Part shown: positions 1-10,182 of the stretch, piece by piece
Layout of the letters: the number at the start of each line of letters is the position of its first letter
Position numbering within the stretch: the first letter of the stretch is position 1
Source: Variovorax sp. OV329
Lineage (GTDB): Bacteria; Pseudomonadota; Gammaproteobacteria; Burkholderiales; Burkholderiaceae_C
NCBI RefSeq assembly: GCF_900114785.1
Contig: NZ_FOUG01000002.1
Span: forward strand, 434,001 to 498,000
Direction of reading: 5' to 3'
DNA length: 64,000 bases
Position numbers and translations under genes: made by a program
The notes under the pieces: model-generated
Database searches by the model: none
What the model saw: only the letters and a program-made list of their open reading frames with translations
Told to the model about the DNA's origin: nothing

Positions 1-1781
1 CGCAGGTCGGCATCGATCATCAGCGTCTTCTTGCCCGAGGCGGCCAGCAGCGCTGCGAAGTTGGCGGTGACGAAGCTCTTGCCCACGCCCGGCGTGGCGC
101 CGGTGATGAGCACGCGGTTGCTCGGCGCTTCCAGCATGGCGAACTGCATCGCGGTGCGAAGACTGCGCAGGCTTTCCACGGTCGGGTCGTCCGCATGCTC
201 GATGGCCAGCAGCCGCACCCCGGTGGGACCGGTCAGGCGGCGCTGGGCGATGCCTGCCTGCTGGTTGCTGGTCGGGATGGTGGAGAACACGGCCATGCCG
301 GTCTGCGCCTCGACCTCGAAGGGATCCTTGATGCGCTGCTCGACCAGCATGTTGCGGATCAGCGCAGCCACCACGCCCAGGAACACGCCCAGCGCCAGCG
401 CTGCCGCGACGATGGTCTTGCGCTGCGGCTTGATCGGCAGTTGCGGCTCGACGGCGGCGTCCAGCACGCGCACGTTGCCGACCTTGCCTTCCTTCACCAG
501 GCGAAGCTGCATGGCGTTGTTCAACAGCGACTGGTACAGCTCGGTGTTGACCTTGACGTCGCGCTCCATGCGCACGGCTTCCTGCTGTGTTTCAGGCAGC
601 GCCTTGATGCGGCTCTGCACCTCGCCCAGGTTGCCCCGCAGGGCGGCAATCTGCGAATCCAGCGTCTGCACCATCGGATGGGCCGGGGTGAAGCGCGCTT
701 CCAGCTCCTTGCGTTTTTGCTGCAGTTCCAGCAGCTTGGTCTGGCGGTCCACCGCCTGGCCAAGTGCGATCGTGGCTTCCTCGGTAAAGGACACCGTGCC
801 CTTCTGGTTGCGGTAGCGGTTGTAGACCTCTTCGGACTGCTCCAGCTGGCGCTTGAACGCAGGCAGTTGCACGTCCAGGAAAGCAAGCGACTTCTGTGCC
901 TCGGCCGCGCGGCGCTCGACGTTCTGGCGCACGTACTGGTCGCCGATCGCATTGAGCACACGCACCAGTTGCACCGGATTGCCGCTTTGCAGGCCGACAT
1001 TGATGATGCCCGACTGCTTGCCCATCTCCACCAGCGACATGCCGCCCTGCACGGCAGAGATGGTCGCCTGGCGCGACAGTCGCGTGACGTAGAACTCGGC
1101 CCCCGGCTTGCCAGCCAGGGCGTCGACCAGCAACTCGATCCGCCCGTCCGGCGTGTCGGCCTTGAGCGGCACGCCGACCTGGCCCTTGAGTGGCTCGGCC
1201 AGGCGCGGGCTGCTCAGCGTGTAACGGCCGTCGGCTTCCGCGGTGACCAAGAACTGCACTGTCTCCAGGCGCTGGGGCACTTCGAAGCGCGACACCGAGA
1301 TGCGCTCGCTGCCCGTCACGTAGCCCGGCATGCCGAGGAAGCCGGGATCGGACAGCCCGCTGGCGCGGCGTGCCAGCCATTCGCCCACGTAGGGCGCATA
1401 GCGCGGCGCTGCCTCGATGTTCAGGTGGGAGGCATCCACCGCCTCGCCGATCACGGTGCGCGAGCGGATGATCTCCATCTCGGCAGCCGCCGGCGTCTTC
1501 AGATCGAACAGCGTGCTGGCCGCACCCAGGACGTTTTTGGATGCGCCTTCGGAGTCCTCCACCTGCACGACCAGGTTGGCCGCGTAGATGGGTCTCTGCA
1601 GCAGTGCGTAGACCACGCCCAGCACCGTGACCAGCACGGCAATCCCGACGATCAGCCAGCGGTTGACGATCAGGGCTTCCAGGTAGCGGCCCAGGTCCAC
1701 GTCCCCCTCGGCGGCCGGGTCGACCGCCGCCACCGGCGCCGTGGCCGGACCGAATCCCGAATAAGGCAGTTTGGAATTCAT
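1..1781 (-). CDS. Polysaccharide-export tyrosine autokinase (Wzc/EpsB-like), 3' end cut by window edge
   Basis: Inner-membrane chain-length regulator and tyrosine kinase of Wzx/Wzy-dependent exopolysaccharide export. It reads on the minus strand from ATG at 1781 through about 593 codons without a stop. Visible in order: short cytoplasmic N-terminus; first membrane segment about residues 40-60; Wzz-type periplasmic region with long coiled coil about 290-420; PIKPQRK just before the second membrane segment (about residue 447 onward); then the BY-kinase domain with Walker A GATPGVGKS near residue 558 and the following Walker A' MIDADL at the edge. The Walker B and C-terminal tyrosine cluster lie outside the window. 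The start is 6 bp downstream of the stop of the Wza-like gene, so the two form one transcription unit. The Wzc family call is firm; the exact polysaccharide is unknown. Confidence 0.93.
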   Translation of the reverse strand, partial: MNSKLPYSGFGPATAPVAAVDPAAEGDVDLGRYLEALIVNRWLIVGIAVLVTVLGVVYALLQRPIYAANLVVQVEDSEGASKNVLGAASTLFDLKTPAAAEMEIIRSRTVIGEAVDASHLNIEAAPRYAPYVGEWLARRASGLSDPGFLGMPGYVTGSERISVSRFEVPQRLETVQFLVTAEADGRYTLSSPRLAEPLKGQVGVPLKADTPDGRIELLVDALAGKPGAEFYVTRLSRQATISAVQGGMSLVEMGKQSGIINVGLQSGNPVQLVRVLNAIGDQYVRQNVERRAAEAQKSLAFLDVQLPAFKRQLEQSEEVYNRYRNQKGTVSFTEEATIALGQAVDRQTKLLELQQKRKELEARFTPAHPMVQTLDSQIAALRGNLGEVQSRIKALPETQQEAVRMERDVKVNTELYQSLLNNAMQLRLVKEGKVGNVRVLDAAVEPQLPIKPQRKTIVAAALALGVFLGVVAALIRNMLVEQRIKDPFEVEAQTGMAVFSTIPTSNQQAGIAQRRLTGPTGVRLLAIEHADDPTVESLRSLRTAMQFAMLEAPSNRVLITGATPGVGKSFVTANFAALLAASGKKTLMIDADL

Positions 1782-1787
1782 GTCAGG

Positions 1788-2927
1788 TCAGTTCTTCGGA
1801 AGGTTGACAACCGACGTGTAGGCGCTGGTCGAAGGCAGGATCAGGTTGGCCACGCGGCTCCAGTGAACCAGTGGGACCGGATCGACGTAGATCACGTCCT
1901 TGGGCTTGAGCGGGAAGCCGTCGGCCAGGGCCAGCGCCGTCGCGCTCTTCGCGTCCAGGTGATAGATGGAATAGCCGCCCTGCGGCTGGTTGCGGATCAC
2001 GTAGATCTGGCGCGGGTTGGCCAGGTTGAGGTTGGCACCGCCCACCTCGGCCAGCGCATCGTTGAGCGACAGGCGGCCATTGCGCATCAGCAGGGCCTGA
2101 GGAACCAGCACTTCGCCCATCACGATCACCTTGCGCTCGTCGCGGTTGCGCACGAAGACGATGTCGCCATTCGTCAGCGGGATGCGCGACGGGTCCACGC
2201 CCGCCTGCGCCAGGCGCATCATGTCGATCGAGGTGGTAACGCCCTTGCGGGTCAGCGTGACGAAGGAGCGGTCGCCCGTGGGCGCGAAACCGCCGGCGCG
2301 ATTGATCGCCTCCGGCAGGGTCATGGGAATGTCGGCGATGACGTGGATGCCAGGGTTGCGCACTTCGCCTTCGACATACACGCGCTTGCTGCGGAAGGCC
2401 TCCACCCGCACCTGCAATTGCGGGTTCTTGAAGACCCGGCTCAGGCGCTGCGACAGCAGGTCGGTCAGCTCCTGGATCGTCATGCCCTGCGCCTTGATCT
2501 GGCCGGCATAAGGGAAGTTGAGCATGCCCGAACTCGACACCATAAAGCCGGGCGCCGGCGACACCGATGCAGGGTCGGCCACGGTGGTGGGCGGCGCCGT
2601 CTGGTTGAAATAGAGCTCGGGATGGTCGTAGACGTAGATGCCGATCGTGTCGCCCACGCCAATGCGGTAGGGCTCGGGCTCGCCCAGCAGGGCCTGGACC
2701 TCCGGCCCGATGGGCTTGACCTCATCACCCTTGAGCTTGGCGATCACCTCGGGGGTGATCGACGTGATGGCGCCGTCGGGCGGCAAGTCCGCCGTGTCCG
2801 TGCCGGGCACGGGCATGGCCGTCGACTTTTCGTAACGCACCGAGTCGTAACCGGGCACGACAGCACATCCCTGGAGCAGGGCCCCGATGCACAGCAGGCT
2901 GGCGCCGTGTAGGTACAAGGACTTCAA
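1788..2927 (-). CDS. Polysaccharide export outer-membrane lipoprotein (Wza/EpsA-like)
   Basis: Outer-membrane translocon subunit for capsule or exopolysaccharide. The TTG at 2927 is chosen as start because it follows GGAGG by 5 bp and gives MKSLYLHGASLLCIGALLQGC-type signal peptide with lipobox LLQGC, so a mature lipoprotein of about 360 residues. An in-frame TTG at 2966 would add 13 non-signal-like residues and has no ribosome site. The protein then shows the Poly_export domain (YRIGVGDTIGIYVYDHPEL, about residues 83-100) followed by SLBB-type repeats (VYVEGEVRNPG; VIVMGEVLVPQ) and a C-terminal segment that would form the outer-membrane helix. Length about 379 residues is normal for Wza. It precedes the Wzc-like gene by 6 bp. 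Confidence 0.93.
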   Translation of the reverse strand: MKSLYLHGASLLCIGALLQGCAVVPGYDSVRYEKSTAMPVPGTDTADLPPDGAITSITPEVIAKLKGDEVKPIGPEVQALLGEPEPYRIGVGDTIGIYVYDHPELYFNQTAPPTTVADPASVSPAPGFMVSSSGMLNFPYAGQIKAQGMTIQELTDLLSQRLSRVFKNPQLQVRVEAFRSKRVYVEGEVRNPGIHVIADIPMTLPEAINRAGGFAPTGDRSFVTLTRKGVTTSIDMMRLAQAGVDPSRIPLTNGDIVFVRNRDERKVIVMGEVLVPQALLMRNGRLSLNDALAEVGGANLNLANPRQIYVIRNQPQGGYSIYHLDAKSATALALADGFPLKPKDVIYVDPVPLVHWSRVANLILPSTSAYTSVVNLPKN

Positions 2928-2939
2928 AAAAACCTCCGC

Positions 2940-2995
2940 TACTGCAAAGCAGTAATACTTTTGCAATCAGTTACTGAATGTACAGGGAATGTCAA
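2940..2995 (-). promoter_or_regulatory. Putative promoter and CAGTAA half-site array upstream of the Wza-like gene
   Basis: Reading toward the export operon, a perfect TTGACA (2990-2995) is followed by CAGTAA (complement of 2971-2976), then TTACTGC (2949-2955) and GCAGTA (2940-2945), then GGAGG and the TTG start. The middle element is complementary to both flanking ones: TACTGC-TTT-GCAGTA is a 6-bp stem with 3-base loop next to the ribosome site, and CAGTAA-N15-TTACTG is an alternative pairing. A convincing -10 box was not found. It could be an operator with repeated half-sites or competing hairpins. Confidence 0.45.
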
Positions 2996-3126
2996 CGGAA
3001 GGCCAGCCCACTTGAGAGCTATCACTAATGGCTGGGGAAAAGTCACCTTCCCGGCCGCCCCATGTAGGTCGGCAACTGACGCGCCTGTCCCATGTCCGTG
3101 CGCAGACCCACCCGGGCGGAAAAAGC

Positions 3127-4419
3127 TCAGGCCTGGGAAGAGACGTCGGTGCCGGCGGCGCGCTTCCAGGCCGCGGCAGCAGTTTCCTGGTCGCCGCGCT
3201 CCTCGGCCAGGCGCGCCAGCGCCTGCCAGGCCTGGCGGTGCAGGCCGATGTCCTGCAGGCCCAGGCCTGCCTGGGTCAGCAACTGCTGGGCCTTGCCCCA
3301 CAGCTGGCGTTTCATGCAGGCCATGCCGGCCAGGTATTGCAGGTTGGGGTCGCGCGGGTTGTTGCGCTGGGCCGCCTCGATGCGCGCCAGCCAGTCGGCA
3401 TCCACCGAATCCAGCCCGGCCTCGAGCACGCGTGCCAGCTTGACCCGCAGCCCGTCGTTGAGGCTGCGCGGATCGGCCACCATGCGCTCCCACACCGGCA
3501 GCAGCCAGGTGCGCGCCAGCGCCAGGTCGCCGCGCAGCAGCACCTGGCGCTGCGCCGCGTGGATGGCGACCTCGGCCATCTCTCGCTCCTCGGCCTCCAG
3601 CTCCGCCCAGGCGCGCATCAGCTGGCCGGCGTCATGGGCCTCGGACAGCAGGTCGGTGGCCAGGCCGCGGATGATGCTGTGCGCCGCCGTGGGCGAGAAG
3701 GCGCGGTGCTTGGCCAGCAGGCGCGCGGTTTCCAGCGCTTCCAGCGTGCGGCGGTCCATGCGCGCGGCCTTCAGGCGCAGGCGCAGGGCCAGGGTGCGGC
3801 GCTGCGCCCCGTGCGGCAATTCCTTGAGGCGGGCCAGGGCGGTGGGCGCGTCGCGGTCCTGCAGGGCCCAGTGGGCAGCACGCAACTGCACGCCTTCGCG
3901 GGTCTCGGGGCTGAGCTGGGCGCCGGCACTGGCGCTCTCGTTGAGCGCGTGCTGCATGTGGGCATCGCGCGAGGCACGGTCCTGCAGCGCGTGGGCGCTT
4001 TCCGCGCCCAGCAGATGCGCCATGGTGCGCACCTGCAGCGCCTGAGGCAGCCCGGCATCCAGCCCCTCCAGCACGTGCTCCTGCGCCAGCGCCGCCTGCG
4101 CCGCCTTGCCCGCGCGCGAGAAGCGGCCGGCCAGCAGCTGGGCCAGGGCGTCGAGCAGCGAGGCATGCACCGCCCGCTCCTTCTGCTGCAGGCGCCACTG
4201 GCGCGCCTGGCGCGGCAGCGAGAACAGGGCCGCCAGGCCGCGCAGCGCCAGATGCAGGACCACGAAGAGCGCAACCAGCCCCAGCAGCACCAGGTTGAGC
4301 GACAAGTCCACACGCCAGGGCGGCCAGAAGACGGTGATCGTTCCCTGGTTGTTGCCGGCGAACAGCGCCACCGCGGCGGCGATGCCGAAGAGGGCCAGGA
4401 GCCAGAGTGCGGCGCGCAT
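3127..4419 (-). CDS. hemY: HemY-family haem biosynthesis protein
   Basis: Membrane-anchored TPR protein of the proteobacterial hemCDXY operon. It is not the HemY protoporphyrinogen oxidase of Gram-positives; its precise biochemical role is unsettled. Two N-terminal membrane segments (about residues 4-22 and 40-65) flank the family motif NNQGTITVFWPPWRVDLS near residues 23-40. They are followed by the HemY_N domain, with RGLAALFSLPRQARQWR and a GRFSRAGKAAQ segment, then an alpha-helical tetratricopeptide-like region to the end (QYLAGMACMKRQLWGKAQQLL). Length 430 is typical of beta-proteobacterial HemY. It lies 16 bp downstream of hemX and is last in the operon; the region downstream is the exopolysaccharide promoter. 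Confidence 0.92.
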   Translation of the reverse strand: MRAALWLLALFGIAAAVALFAGNNQGTITVFWPPWRVDLSLNLVLLGLVALFVVLHLALRGLAALFSLPRQARQWRLQQKERAVHASLLDALAQLLAGRFSRAGKAAQAALAQEHVLEGLDAGLPQALQVRTMAHLLGAESAHALQDRASRDAHMQHALNESASAGAQLSPETREGVQLRAAHWALQDRDAPTALARLKELPHGAQRRTLALRLRLKAARMDRRTLEALETARLLAKHRAFSPTAAHSIIRGLATDLLSEAHDAGQLMRAWAELEAEEREMAEVAIHAAQRQVLLRGDLALARTWLLPVWERMVADPRSLNDGLRVKLARVLEAGLDSVDADWLARIEAAQRNNPRDPNLQYLAGMACMKRQLWGKAQQLLTQAGLGLQDIGLHRQAWQALARLAEERGDQETAAAAWKRAAGTDVSSQA

Positions 4420-4435
4420 CGTCGGTGGCGTGCCT

Positions 4436-5515
4436 TCAGCGCCCGGCCGCGGCCGTGGACAGCGCGGCCAGCGTCTCGTCGACGTTGGGCGCCGCGCTTT
4501 CCTTCACCTGCGCCTGCAGCTGCTGCAGCAGCGTGGCCGCGCTCTGGGTGCGGCGCGAGCGCGGGTCGAAATAGCGGTTGAGCGCAGTGGTGACCGAGGC
4601 CAACTCGTTGCGTGCCGAATCGACCTGGCGCGAAAGCAGCGACAGCCGCACGTTGAGCAGCTTGAGCTTGAGGTTCTCGCGCAGGAAGAACACGTGCTCG
4701 GGCGACACCAGCACCGCCTCGGGCTTGTCGACGCGCCCGACGCGCACCAGCGAACGCAGTTCCTGCCGCACCGACGCGAGCATGCGCTGCCACCAGGGGG
4801 CGTCCGCCGGCAGCGGGTCGGCTCCCCACAGCGGGGTGCCAGTCTGCGTGGCCACCGCATTCAAGGTGGGGATGTCGTCGACCAGACGCATCAGGTCATC
4901 GAGCTTGTGCAGCGCGTCGGCGATGTTGCCGGTGGAGGTGGCCTGGATGCGGTCGGCATCGCGCGCCAGGGCGCGCTGCAGGGGCGCCAGCCGGGGTTGC
5001 GAGGAGCGGGCGACGCGCTGCTCGCCCGCCTTGAGCGCGGCCAGCAGCGGCTCCACGTTGCCGGTGACCTGCGCCTGCTGAAGGCCAAGGCGGATGGCGG
5101 AATCGATGTCGACCACCAGGTTCTCGTCGCGCGAGCGCGAGAGGCTCTGCATCAGCTCCTCGAGCTGCGAGCGCTGCAATGTGAGTTCAGCCACGCGGGT
5201 CTCGTTGAGCGCCACCTTGGCGGCCGCGTCGCGCACCGTCTCGCTGGCCTGGCGCGCCAGCGTGCGCGCCTCGGCCGACTGCGCGAGCGCGTCGGCGCTC
5301 TGGCGCGCGAGCTGCTCCTGCATGCCGCTGACCTTCTGCCACAGCGCGATCACCATCAGCAGCGCCACGAAGGCGACTGCCGCCAGCACGCCCAGCACGA
5401 GGCGCGAGGCGTTGTGGGAAGCCGCATGCGATACCGAGGCCGCTGGCGCCGCCAGCGGGACCGGCACGCGTTCACCGTGGTCGGGCATGGCTGGGTCGGT
5501 GGAGGCAATGCTCAT
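4436..5515 (-). CDS. hemX: HemX-family protein (uroporphyrinogen-III C-methyltransferase-like)
   Basis: Inner-membrane protein of the hem operon, often annotated as uroporphyrinogen-III C-methyltransferase. It lacks the SAM-methyltransferase fold of CysG, so that activity should not be assumed. Seen here: a cytoplasmic tail of about 38 residues, one membrane helix (LVLGVLAAVAFVALLMVIALW, about 39-59), then a long coiled coil rich in A, E, Q and R (about 60-140). The globular HemX region follows, with WWQRMLASVRQELRSLVRVGR and NLKLKLLNVRLSLLSRQVDSARNEL. The ATG at 5515 overlaps the hemD stop by 4 bp (ATGA), indicating translational coupling. Predicted length 359 residues. Confidence 0.88.
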   Translation of the reverse strand: MSIASTDPAMPDHGERVPVPLAAPAASVSHAASHNASRLVLGVLAAVAFVALLMVIALWQKVSGMQEQLARQSADALAQSAEARTLARQASETVRDAAAKVALNETRVAELTLQRSQLEELMQSLSRSRDENLVVDIDSAIRLGLQQAQVTGNVEPLLAALKAGEQRVARSSQPRLAPLQRALARDADRIQATSTGNIADALHKLDDLMRLVDDIPTLNAVATQTGTPLWGADPLPADAPWWQRMLASVRQELRSLVRVGRVDKPEAVLVSPEHVFFLRENLKLKLLNVRLSLLSRQVDSARNELASVTTALNRYFDPRSRRTQSAATLLQQLQAQVKESAAPNVDETLAALSTAAAGR

Positions 5516-6276
5516 TGAAAGGATTCTATAGACGCCACCACGGCATCGAACTGCGCAGACGAATGGAAAACACGGCCAAAACCCGCGACCTGCGCGGCCT
5601 GCGCGATGCGCGGATGCGTGGCGACGGCAAAGGCGCCCGACCAGTCGGCCTGCGGCAGCGCCTCGCGCAGATTGGCGATGGCCTGCGAGCTGCTGAAAAG
5701 CCACAGGCTGCCGTCGGTGGCGGCCGCCATCGCGGTGCGGCGATCGTCCTCGCTCCAAGCGGGTGGAACGCGCCGGTAAGCCGCCAGCGCCTCCTGCTCG
5801 GCGCCAGCCTCGGCCACCTGGCGCGAAAGCCAATCCCGGCCGGCCGGCTGGCCGCCGGCATCGGCACCGCGCACGAACAGCACCCGAGTGCCGGCATGCA
5901 CCTGCGGCTGCACGATGCGCCACAGCGACTCGGAATCGAACTGGTTGGACTGCGGGCCCGGCACGTCGATGCGGGAAAGCGGCACGCCGGCCGCCTCCAG
6001 CGCCGACGCGGTCCCGGGGCCCGTCGCCCAGCAGCGCGGGCCTTCGGCCGGCTGCGGCGACACGAGGAAGTGCTCCACCGCCGCCGCGCTGACGAACATC
6101 CAGGCGTCGAACAGGTCGGCTCGCGCGCGGGTGGCGCGCAGGGCGGCGTCGTCGCCCAGCGGCTCGATGGCCAGAAGCGGCAGCGCATGGGCATCGAGGC
6201 CGCGCTGGCGCAGTGCATCGACCCAGCGCCTTGCCTCGCGCGCCGGCCGGGTCACCAGCACGCGCCGGCCCGTCAT
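5512..6276 (-). CDS. hemD: Uroporphyrinogen-III synthase
   Basis: Cyclises hydroxymethylbilane to uroporphyrinogen III with inversion of ring D, the last step common to haem, sirohaem and cobalamin. The 254-residue protein starts [15 protein letters not shown], the usual HemD N-terminus, and shows the bilobed family pattern: [10 protein letters not shown] (about residue 37), [39 protein letters not shown], and a second-lobe YRRVPPAW plus [15 protein letters not shown] near the end. HemD diverges strongly in sequence, so neighbourhood matters: the gene overlaps hemC by 4 bp (ATGA at 6273-6276) and hemX by 4 bp, as in other proteobacterial hemCDXY operons. Confidence 0.93.
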   Translation of the reverse strand: MTGRRVLVTRPAREARRWVDALRQRGLDAHALPLLAIEPLGDDAALRATRARADLFDAWMFVSAAAVEHFLVSPQPAEGPRCWATGPGTASALEAAGVPLSRIDVPGPQSNQFDSESLWRIVQPQVHAGTRVLFVRGADAGGQPAGRDWLSRQVAEAGAEQEALAAYRRVPPAWSEDDRRTAMAAATDGSLWLFSSSQAIANLREALPQADWSGAFAVATHPRIAQAAQVAGFGRVFHSSAQFDAVVASIESFQ

Positions 6277-7184
6277 GCGCCCACTCGCGCTCCGGCCTGG
6301 CGCAGGGATTGCGCCACCTGCTCGCCCAGTGCCTCGGCTTGCTCCGGGGTGCCGGCCTCGCCCTCGAGCTGGACGCGCACCAGGGGCGCCATGGCCTCGG
6401 CATCGCCCCAGGCGGCGTCGATGCGAAGCCGCTGGCCCTGCCAGCGGGCATGTGCGGCCAGCGGCATCGAGCAGCTGCCGCCCATGGCGCGGCTGACCGC
6501 GCGTTCGGCAGCCGTCGCCAGTGCATCGCTGGAAGAAGACAGCGGCGCCAAAAGGTCGATCAGGTCCTGCCGGGAAGCGCGCACTTCGATACCGAGGGCG
6601 CCCTGCCCTGCGGCCGGCAGCATCTCGTCCGGCTCGAAGACGGTGCGGATGCGTTCCTCGAGCCCCAGGCGTTTGAGGCCCGCGGCGGCCAGCACGATGG
6701 CGTCGTACTGGCCCTCGTCCAGCTTGCGCAGGCGCGTGTCCAGGTTGCCGCGCAGCGGCTCGATGCGAAGGTCGGGGCGCAGCGCGCGGATCAGCACCAT
6801 GCGGCGCAGGCTGGAGGTGCCCACCACCGCGCCCTGCGGCAGGTCGGCCAGGCGTTCGTAGCGGGGCGAGACCAGCGCGTCGCGCGGGTCCTCGCGCTCG
6901 AGCACGCAGGCCAGGGCGAAGCCGGGCGGCAGCTCCATGGGCACGTCCTTGAGCGAATGCACCGCGAGGTCGGCGCGGCCTTCTTCGAGGGCCGCCTCGA
7001 GCTCCTTCACGAACAGGCCCTTGCCGCCCACCTTGCTGAGCGAGCGGTCCAGGATCTGGTCGCCCTGGGTGGTCATGCCCAGCAGGCTGACCGCGTGGCC
7101 GCGGGCCTCGAGCAGCGACTGAACGTGTCGTGCCTGCCACAGGGCCAGCCGGCTTTCGCGCGTGGCGATCACGAGAGGGGTCAA
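6273..7184 (-). CDS. hemC: Hydroxymethylbilane synthase (porphobilinogen deaminase)
   Basis: Condenses four porphobilinogens into hydroxymethylbilane in the cytoplasm. Family motifs visible: [13 protein letters not shown] at the N-terminus, [75 protein letters not shown], and the dipyrromethane cofactor loop [12 protein letters not shown] with its Cys near residue 237. The TTG at 7184 is preferred as start: GGAG lies 7 bp upstream and the conserved protein begins right there, giving 303 residues. It is first in the hemCDXY unit and is transcribed divergently from ppc. Confidence 0.95.
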   Translation of the reverse strand: MTPLVIATRESRLALWQARHVQSLLEARGHAVSLLGMTTQGDQILDRSLSKVGGKGLFVKELEAALEEGRADLAVHSLKDVPMELPPGFALACVLEREDPRDALVSPRYERLADLPQGAVVGTSSLRRMVLIRALRPDLRIEPLRGNLDTRLRKLDEGQYDAIVLAAAGLKRLGLEERIRTVFEPDEMLPAAGQGALGIEVRASRQDLIDLLAPLSSSSDALATAAERAVSRAMGGSCSMPLAAHARWQGQRLRIDAAWGDAEAMAPLVRVQLEGEAGTPEQAEALGEQVAQSLRQAGARVGA

Positions 7185-7272
7185 AGCGTGTCTCCGGCGC
7201 TGAGGAAAAAGTGCGCCGGATGCTAGCATGCTGCGTCGCAGCAACCCGCGGCGAGGACGAGGACACAACGAA

Positions 7273-10134
7273 GTGAAAAACAGCAAGGACAAGAAGACTT
7301 CCCCCACGCCGCGCAAGGGCAGTGACAACGACGACCATGCACTGATCGCCGACATCCGCCTGCTGGGCCGCATCCTGGGCGATGTGATCCGCGAGCAGGA
7401 GGGCGAGGCCACCTTCGAGCTGGTCGAGAAGATCCGAACCCTGTCGGTGTCCTTCCGCCGCGATGCCGACCACTCGGCCGACCGCGCGCTCAAGAACCTC
7501 CTGAAGGGCCTGTCCGCGGCGCAGACCGTGCGCGTGATCCGCGCCTTCACCTACTTCAGCCACCTGGCCAACCTGGCCGAGGACCGGCAGCAGATCCGCC
7601 GCCGCACGGAGGCCGAGCGTGCCGGCCAGAACATCGAGGGCAGCCTGGACGTGGCGCTGGCGCGCGTGCGCAAGGCGGGCGTGTCCACCGAGGCCATCGT
7701 CGAGACGCTGGCGCGCAGCTACGTCTCGCCGGTGCTCACCGCCCACCCCACCGAAGTGCAGCGCAAGAGCATCCTGGACGCCGAGCGCGGCATCGGCCAG
7801 CTGCTGGCGGCGCGCGAGGACATCCTGCTGCGCCAGCGCGTCTGGGCCAGCCAGGCCGGCGGCAAGACCGATGCGCTCACGCCGGCGGAGCTGGCGCAGA
7901 ACGAGGAGCAGATCCGCACCCGCGTCACCCAGCTGTGGCAGACGCGGCTGCTGCGCTTCTCGCGCCTGACCGTGGCCGACGAAGTCGAGAACGCGCTGAG
8001 CTACTACGAGGCCACCTTCCTGCGCGAGATCCCGCGCGTGTACGCCGACCTGGAACGCGCGCTGGGCCACGACGGCGTGGCGCCCTTCCTGCGCATGGGC
8101 CAGTGGATCGGCGGCGACCGCGACGGCAACCCGAACGTCACGGCCGACACGCTGCAGTACGCGCTGCGCCGCCAGGCCGAGCTGGTGCTGCGCTACTACC
8201 TGACCGAGGTGCACTACCTGGGCGGCGAGCTCTCGCTGTCGGCCACGCTGGTGGACCTCACGCCCGAGATGCATTCGCTGGCCGAGCGCTCGCCCGACAC
8301 CAGCGAGCACCGCCGCGACGAGCCCTACCGCCGCGCCCTCACCGGCATCTATGCGCGGCTGGCGGCCACGCTGCAGGTCCTCACCGGCGGCCAGGCGGCA
8401 CGCCACGCCATCGCGCCGCAGAACCCCTACAAGACGGCCGCCGAGTTCCTGGCCGACCTGCGCTGCATCGAGGATTCGCTGCGCGAGAAGCATGGCGCCG
8501 CGCTGATCGGGCAGCGCCTGTCGCCGCTGGTGCGCGCCGTCGAGGTGTTCGGCTTCCACCTGGCCACGGTGGACCTGCGCCAGAGTTCCGACAAGCACGA
8601 GGCCGTCATCGCCGAACTGCTGGCCACCGCCCGCATCGAGCCGGCCTATGCCTCGCTGGCCGAGGAAGCCAAGCAGACCCTGCTGCTGCGCCTCTTGGAC
8701 GAGGCCCGCCCGCTGCGCGTGCCCGACGCCGACTACTCGCCGCTGGCCAAGAGCGAGCTGGCGATCTTCGTCGCGGCCCGTGCCGCCCGCGCCACCTACG
8801 GCAGCGACGCCATCCGCCACTACATCATCAGCCACACCGAGACGGTGAGCGACCTCCTGGAGGCGCTGCTGCTGCAGAAGGAAGTGGGCCTGATGCGCGG
8901 CACGCTGGACGGCGACGCGGTGGCCGACCTGATCGTGGTGCCGCTGTTCGAGACCATCGACGACCTGCGCAACGCGGCGCCCATCGTGCGCGCCTTCTAC
9001 CAGCTGCCCGGCATCGCGGCGCTGGTGCGCCGCTCGGGCGCCGAGCAGGACGTGATGCTGGGCTACTCCGACAGCAACAAGGACGGCGGCATCTTCACCA
9101 GCAATTGGGAGCTGTTCCGCTCCGGCGCGGCGCTGGTCGCGCTGTTCGACGAAATGGCCAAGGAAGCGCCCGAGGGCCAGGCCGTGCGCCTTCGCATGTT
9201 CCATGGCCGCGGCGGCACCGTGGGCCGCGGCGGCGGCCCCAGCTACCAGGCCATCCTTGCGCAGCCCCCCGGCACCGTGCGCGGGCAGATCCGCCTGACC
9301 GAGCAGGGCGAGGTGATCGGCTCCAAGTACGCCAACCGCGAGATCGGCCGGCGCAACCTCGAGACGCTGGTGGCCGCCACGCTGGAAGCCACCCTGCTGC
9401 CCACCACCAAGGCGGCGCCTGCGGCCTTCACGGCGGCGGCGGACGAACTCTCGGCCGCCAGCATGGCCGCGTACCGGGAGCTGGTCTACGGCACGCCGGG
9501 CTTCGGCGACTACTTCTTCGGCTCAACGCCCATCCGCGAGATCGCCGAGCTCAACATCGGCTCGCGCCCCGCCTCACGCAACCCCAGCCACCGCATCGAG
9601 GACCTTCGCGCGGTGCCCTGGAGCTTCAGCTGGGGCCAGTGCCGGCTCACCCTGCCCGGCTGGTACGGCTTCGGCTCGGGCGTGCAGGCCTTCCTGCAGT
9701 CCGCCGGAAGTCCGGCCAAGCGCAAGGAGCGCCTGGCACTGCTGCAGCGCATGTACGCGCAGTGGCCCTTCTTCCGCACCCTGCTGTCGAACATGGACAT
9801 GGTGCTGGCCAAGAGCGACCTGGCGCTGGCCACGCGCTACGCCGAGCTGGTGGAAGACCGCAAGCTGCGAAAGAAGGTGTTCGCGATGATCGATGCCGAG
9901 TGGCACCGCACCTCGGAAGCCCTGAGTCTGGTGACGGGCGCGAAGCAGCGGCTGGAGGGCAACCTGGACATGCAGCGCTCCATCCGCTATCGCTTCCCCT
10001 ACATCGACCCGCTGCACCACCTGCAGGTGGAGCTGATGCGCCGCTATCGCGCGGGCGACAGCGGCGAGCGGCTGCAGCGCGGCATCCACATCTCGATCAA
10101 CGGGGTGGCGGCCGGGTTGCGTAATACCGGGTAG
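7273..10134 (+). CDS. ppc: Phosphoenolpyruvate carboxylase
   Basis: Carboxylates PEP with bicarbonate to oxaloacetate, an anaplerotic reaction. The active-site signatures are present: [13 protein letters not shown] (catalytic His near residue 157), [10 protein letters not shown] near 280, [12 protein letters not shown] near 595, and the glycine-rich [18 protein letters not shown] loop near 643. The C-terminus ends RNTG, as in bacterial Ppc. The GTG at 7273 (MKNSKDKK...) is preferred because GAGGA precedes it and family members begin with a similar short charged leader. An upstream ATG at 7228 would add 15 basic residues without a good ribosome site. About 953 residues. Divergent from hemC. 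Confidence 0.95.
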   Translation: MKNSKDKKTSPTPRKGSDNDDHALIADIRLLGRILGDVIREQEGEATFELVEKIRTLSVSFRRDADHSADRALKNLLKGLSAAQTVRVIRAFTYFSHLANLAEDRQQIRRRTEAERAGQNIEGSLDVALARVRKAGVSTEAIVETLARSYVSPVLTAHPTEVQRKSILDAERGIGQLLAAREDILLRQRVWASQAGGKTDALTPAELAQNEEQIRTRVTQLWQTRLLRFSRLTVADEVENALSYYEATFLREIPRVYADLERALGHDGVAPFLRMGQWIGGDRDGNPNVTADTLQYALRRQAELVLRYYLTEVHYLGGELSLSATLVDLTPEMHSLAERSPDTSEHRRDEPYRRALTGIYARLAATLQVLTGGQAARHAIAPQNPYKTAAEFLADLRCIEDSLREKHGAALIGQRLSPLVRAVEVFGFHLATVDLRQSSDKHEAVIAELLATARIEPAYASLAEEAKQTLLLRLLDEARPLRVPDADYSPLAKSELAIFVAARAARATYGSDAIRHYIISHTETVSDLLEALLLQKEVGLMRGTLDGDAVADLIVVPLFETIDDLRNAAPIVRAFYQLPGIAALVRRSGAEQDVMLGYSDSNKDGGIFTSNWELFRSGAALVALFDEMAKEAPEGQAVRLRMFHGRGGTVGRGGGPSYQAILAQPPGTVRGQIRLTEQGEVIGSKYANREIGRRNLETLVAATLEATLLPTTKAAPAAFTAAADELSAASMAAYRELVYGTPGFGDYFFGSTPIREIAELNIGSRPASRNPSHRIEDLRAVPWSFSWGQCRLTLPGWYGFGSGVQAFLQSAGSPAKRKERLALLQRMYAQWPFFRTLLSNMDMVLAKSDLALATRYAELVEDRKLRKKVFAMIDAEWHRTSEALSLVTGAKQRLEGNLDMQRSIRYRFPYIDPLHHLQVELMRRYRAGDSGERLQRGIHISINGVAAGLRNTG

Positions 10135-10182
10135 ATGCCAAGCGCTTGACTTGCTCGGAGCGTCCGCGCAGCTGGTCCTGGT

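Noticed and set aside
195..2912. Long plus-strand open frame across the Wzc/Wza genes
   Set aside because: It crosses two well-supported minus-strand genes and has shadow composition without any family motif.
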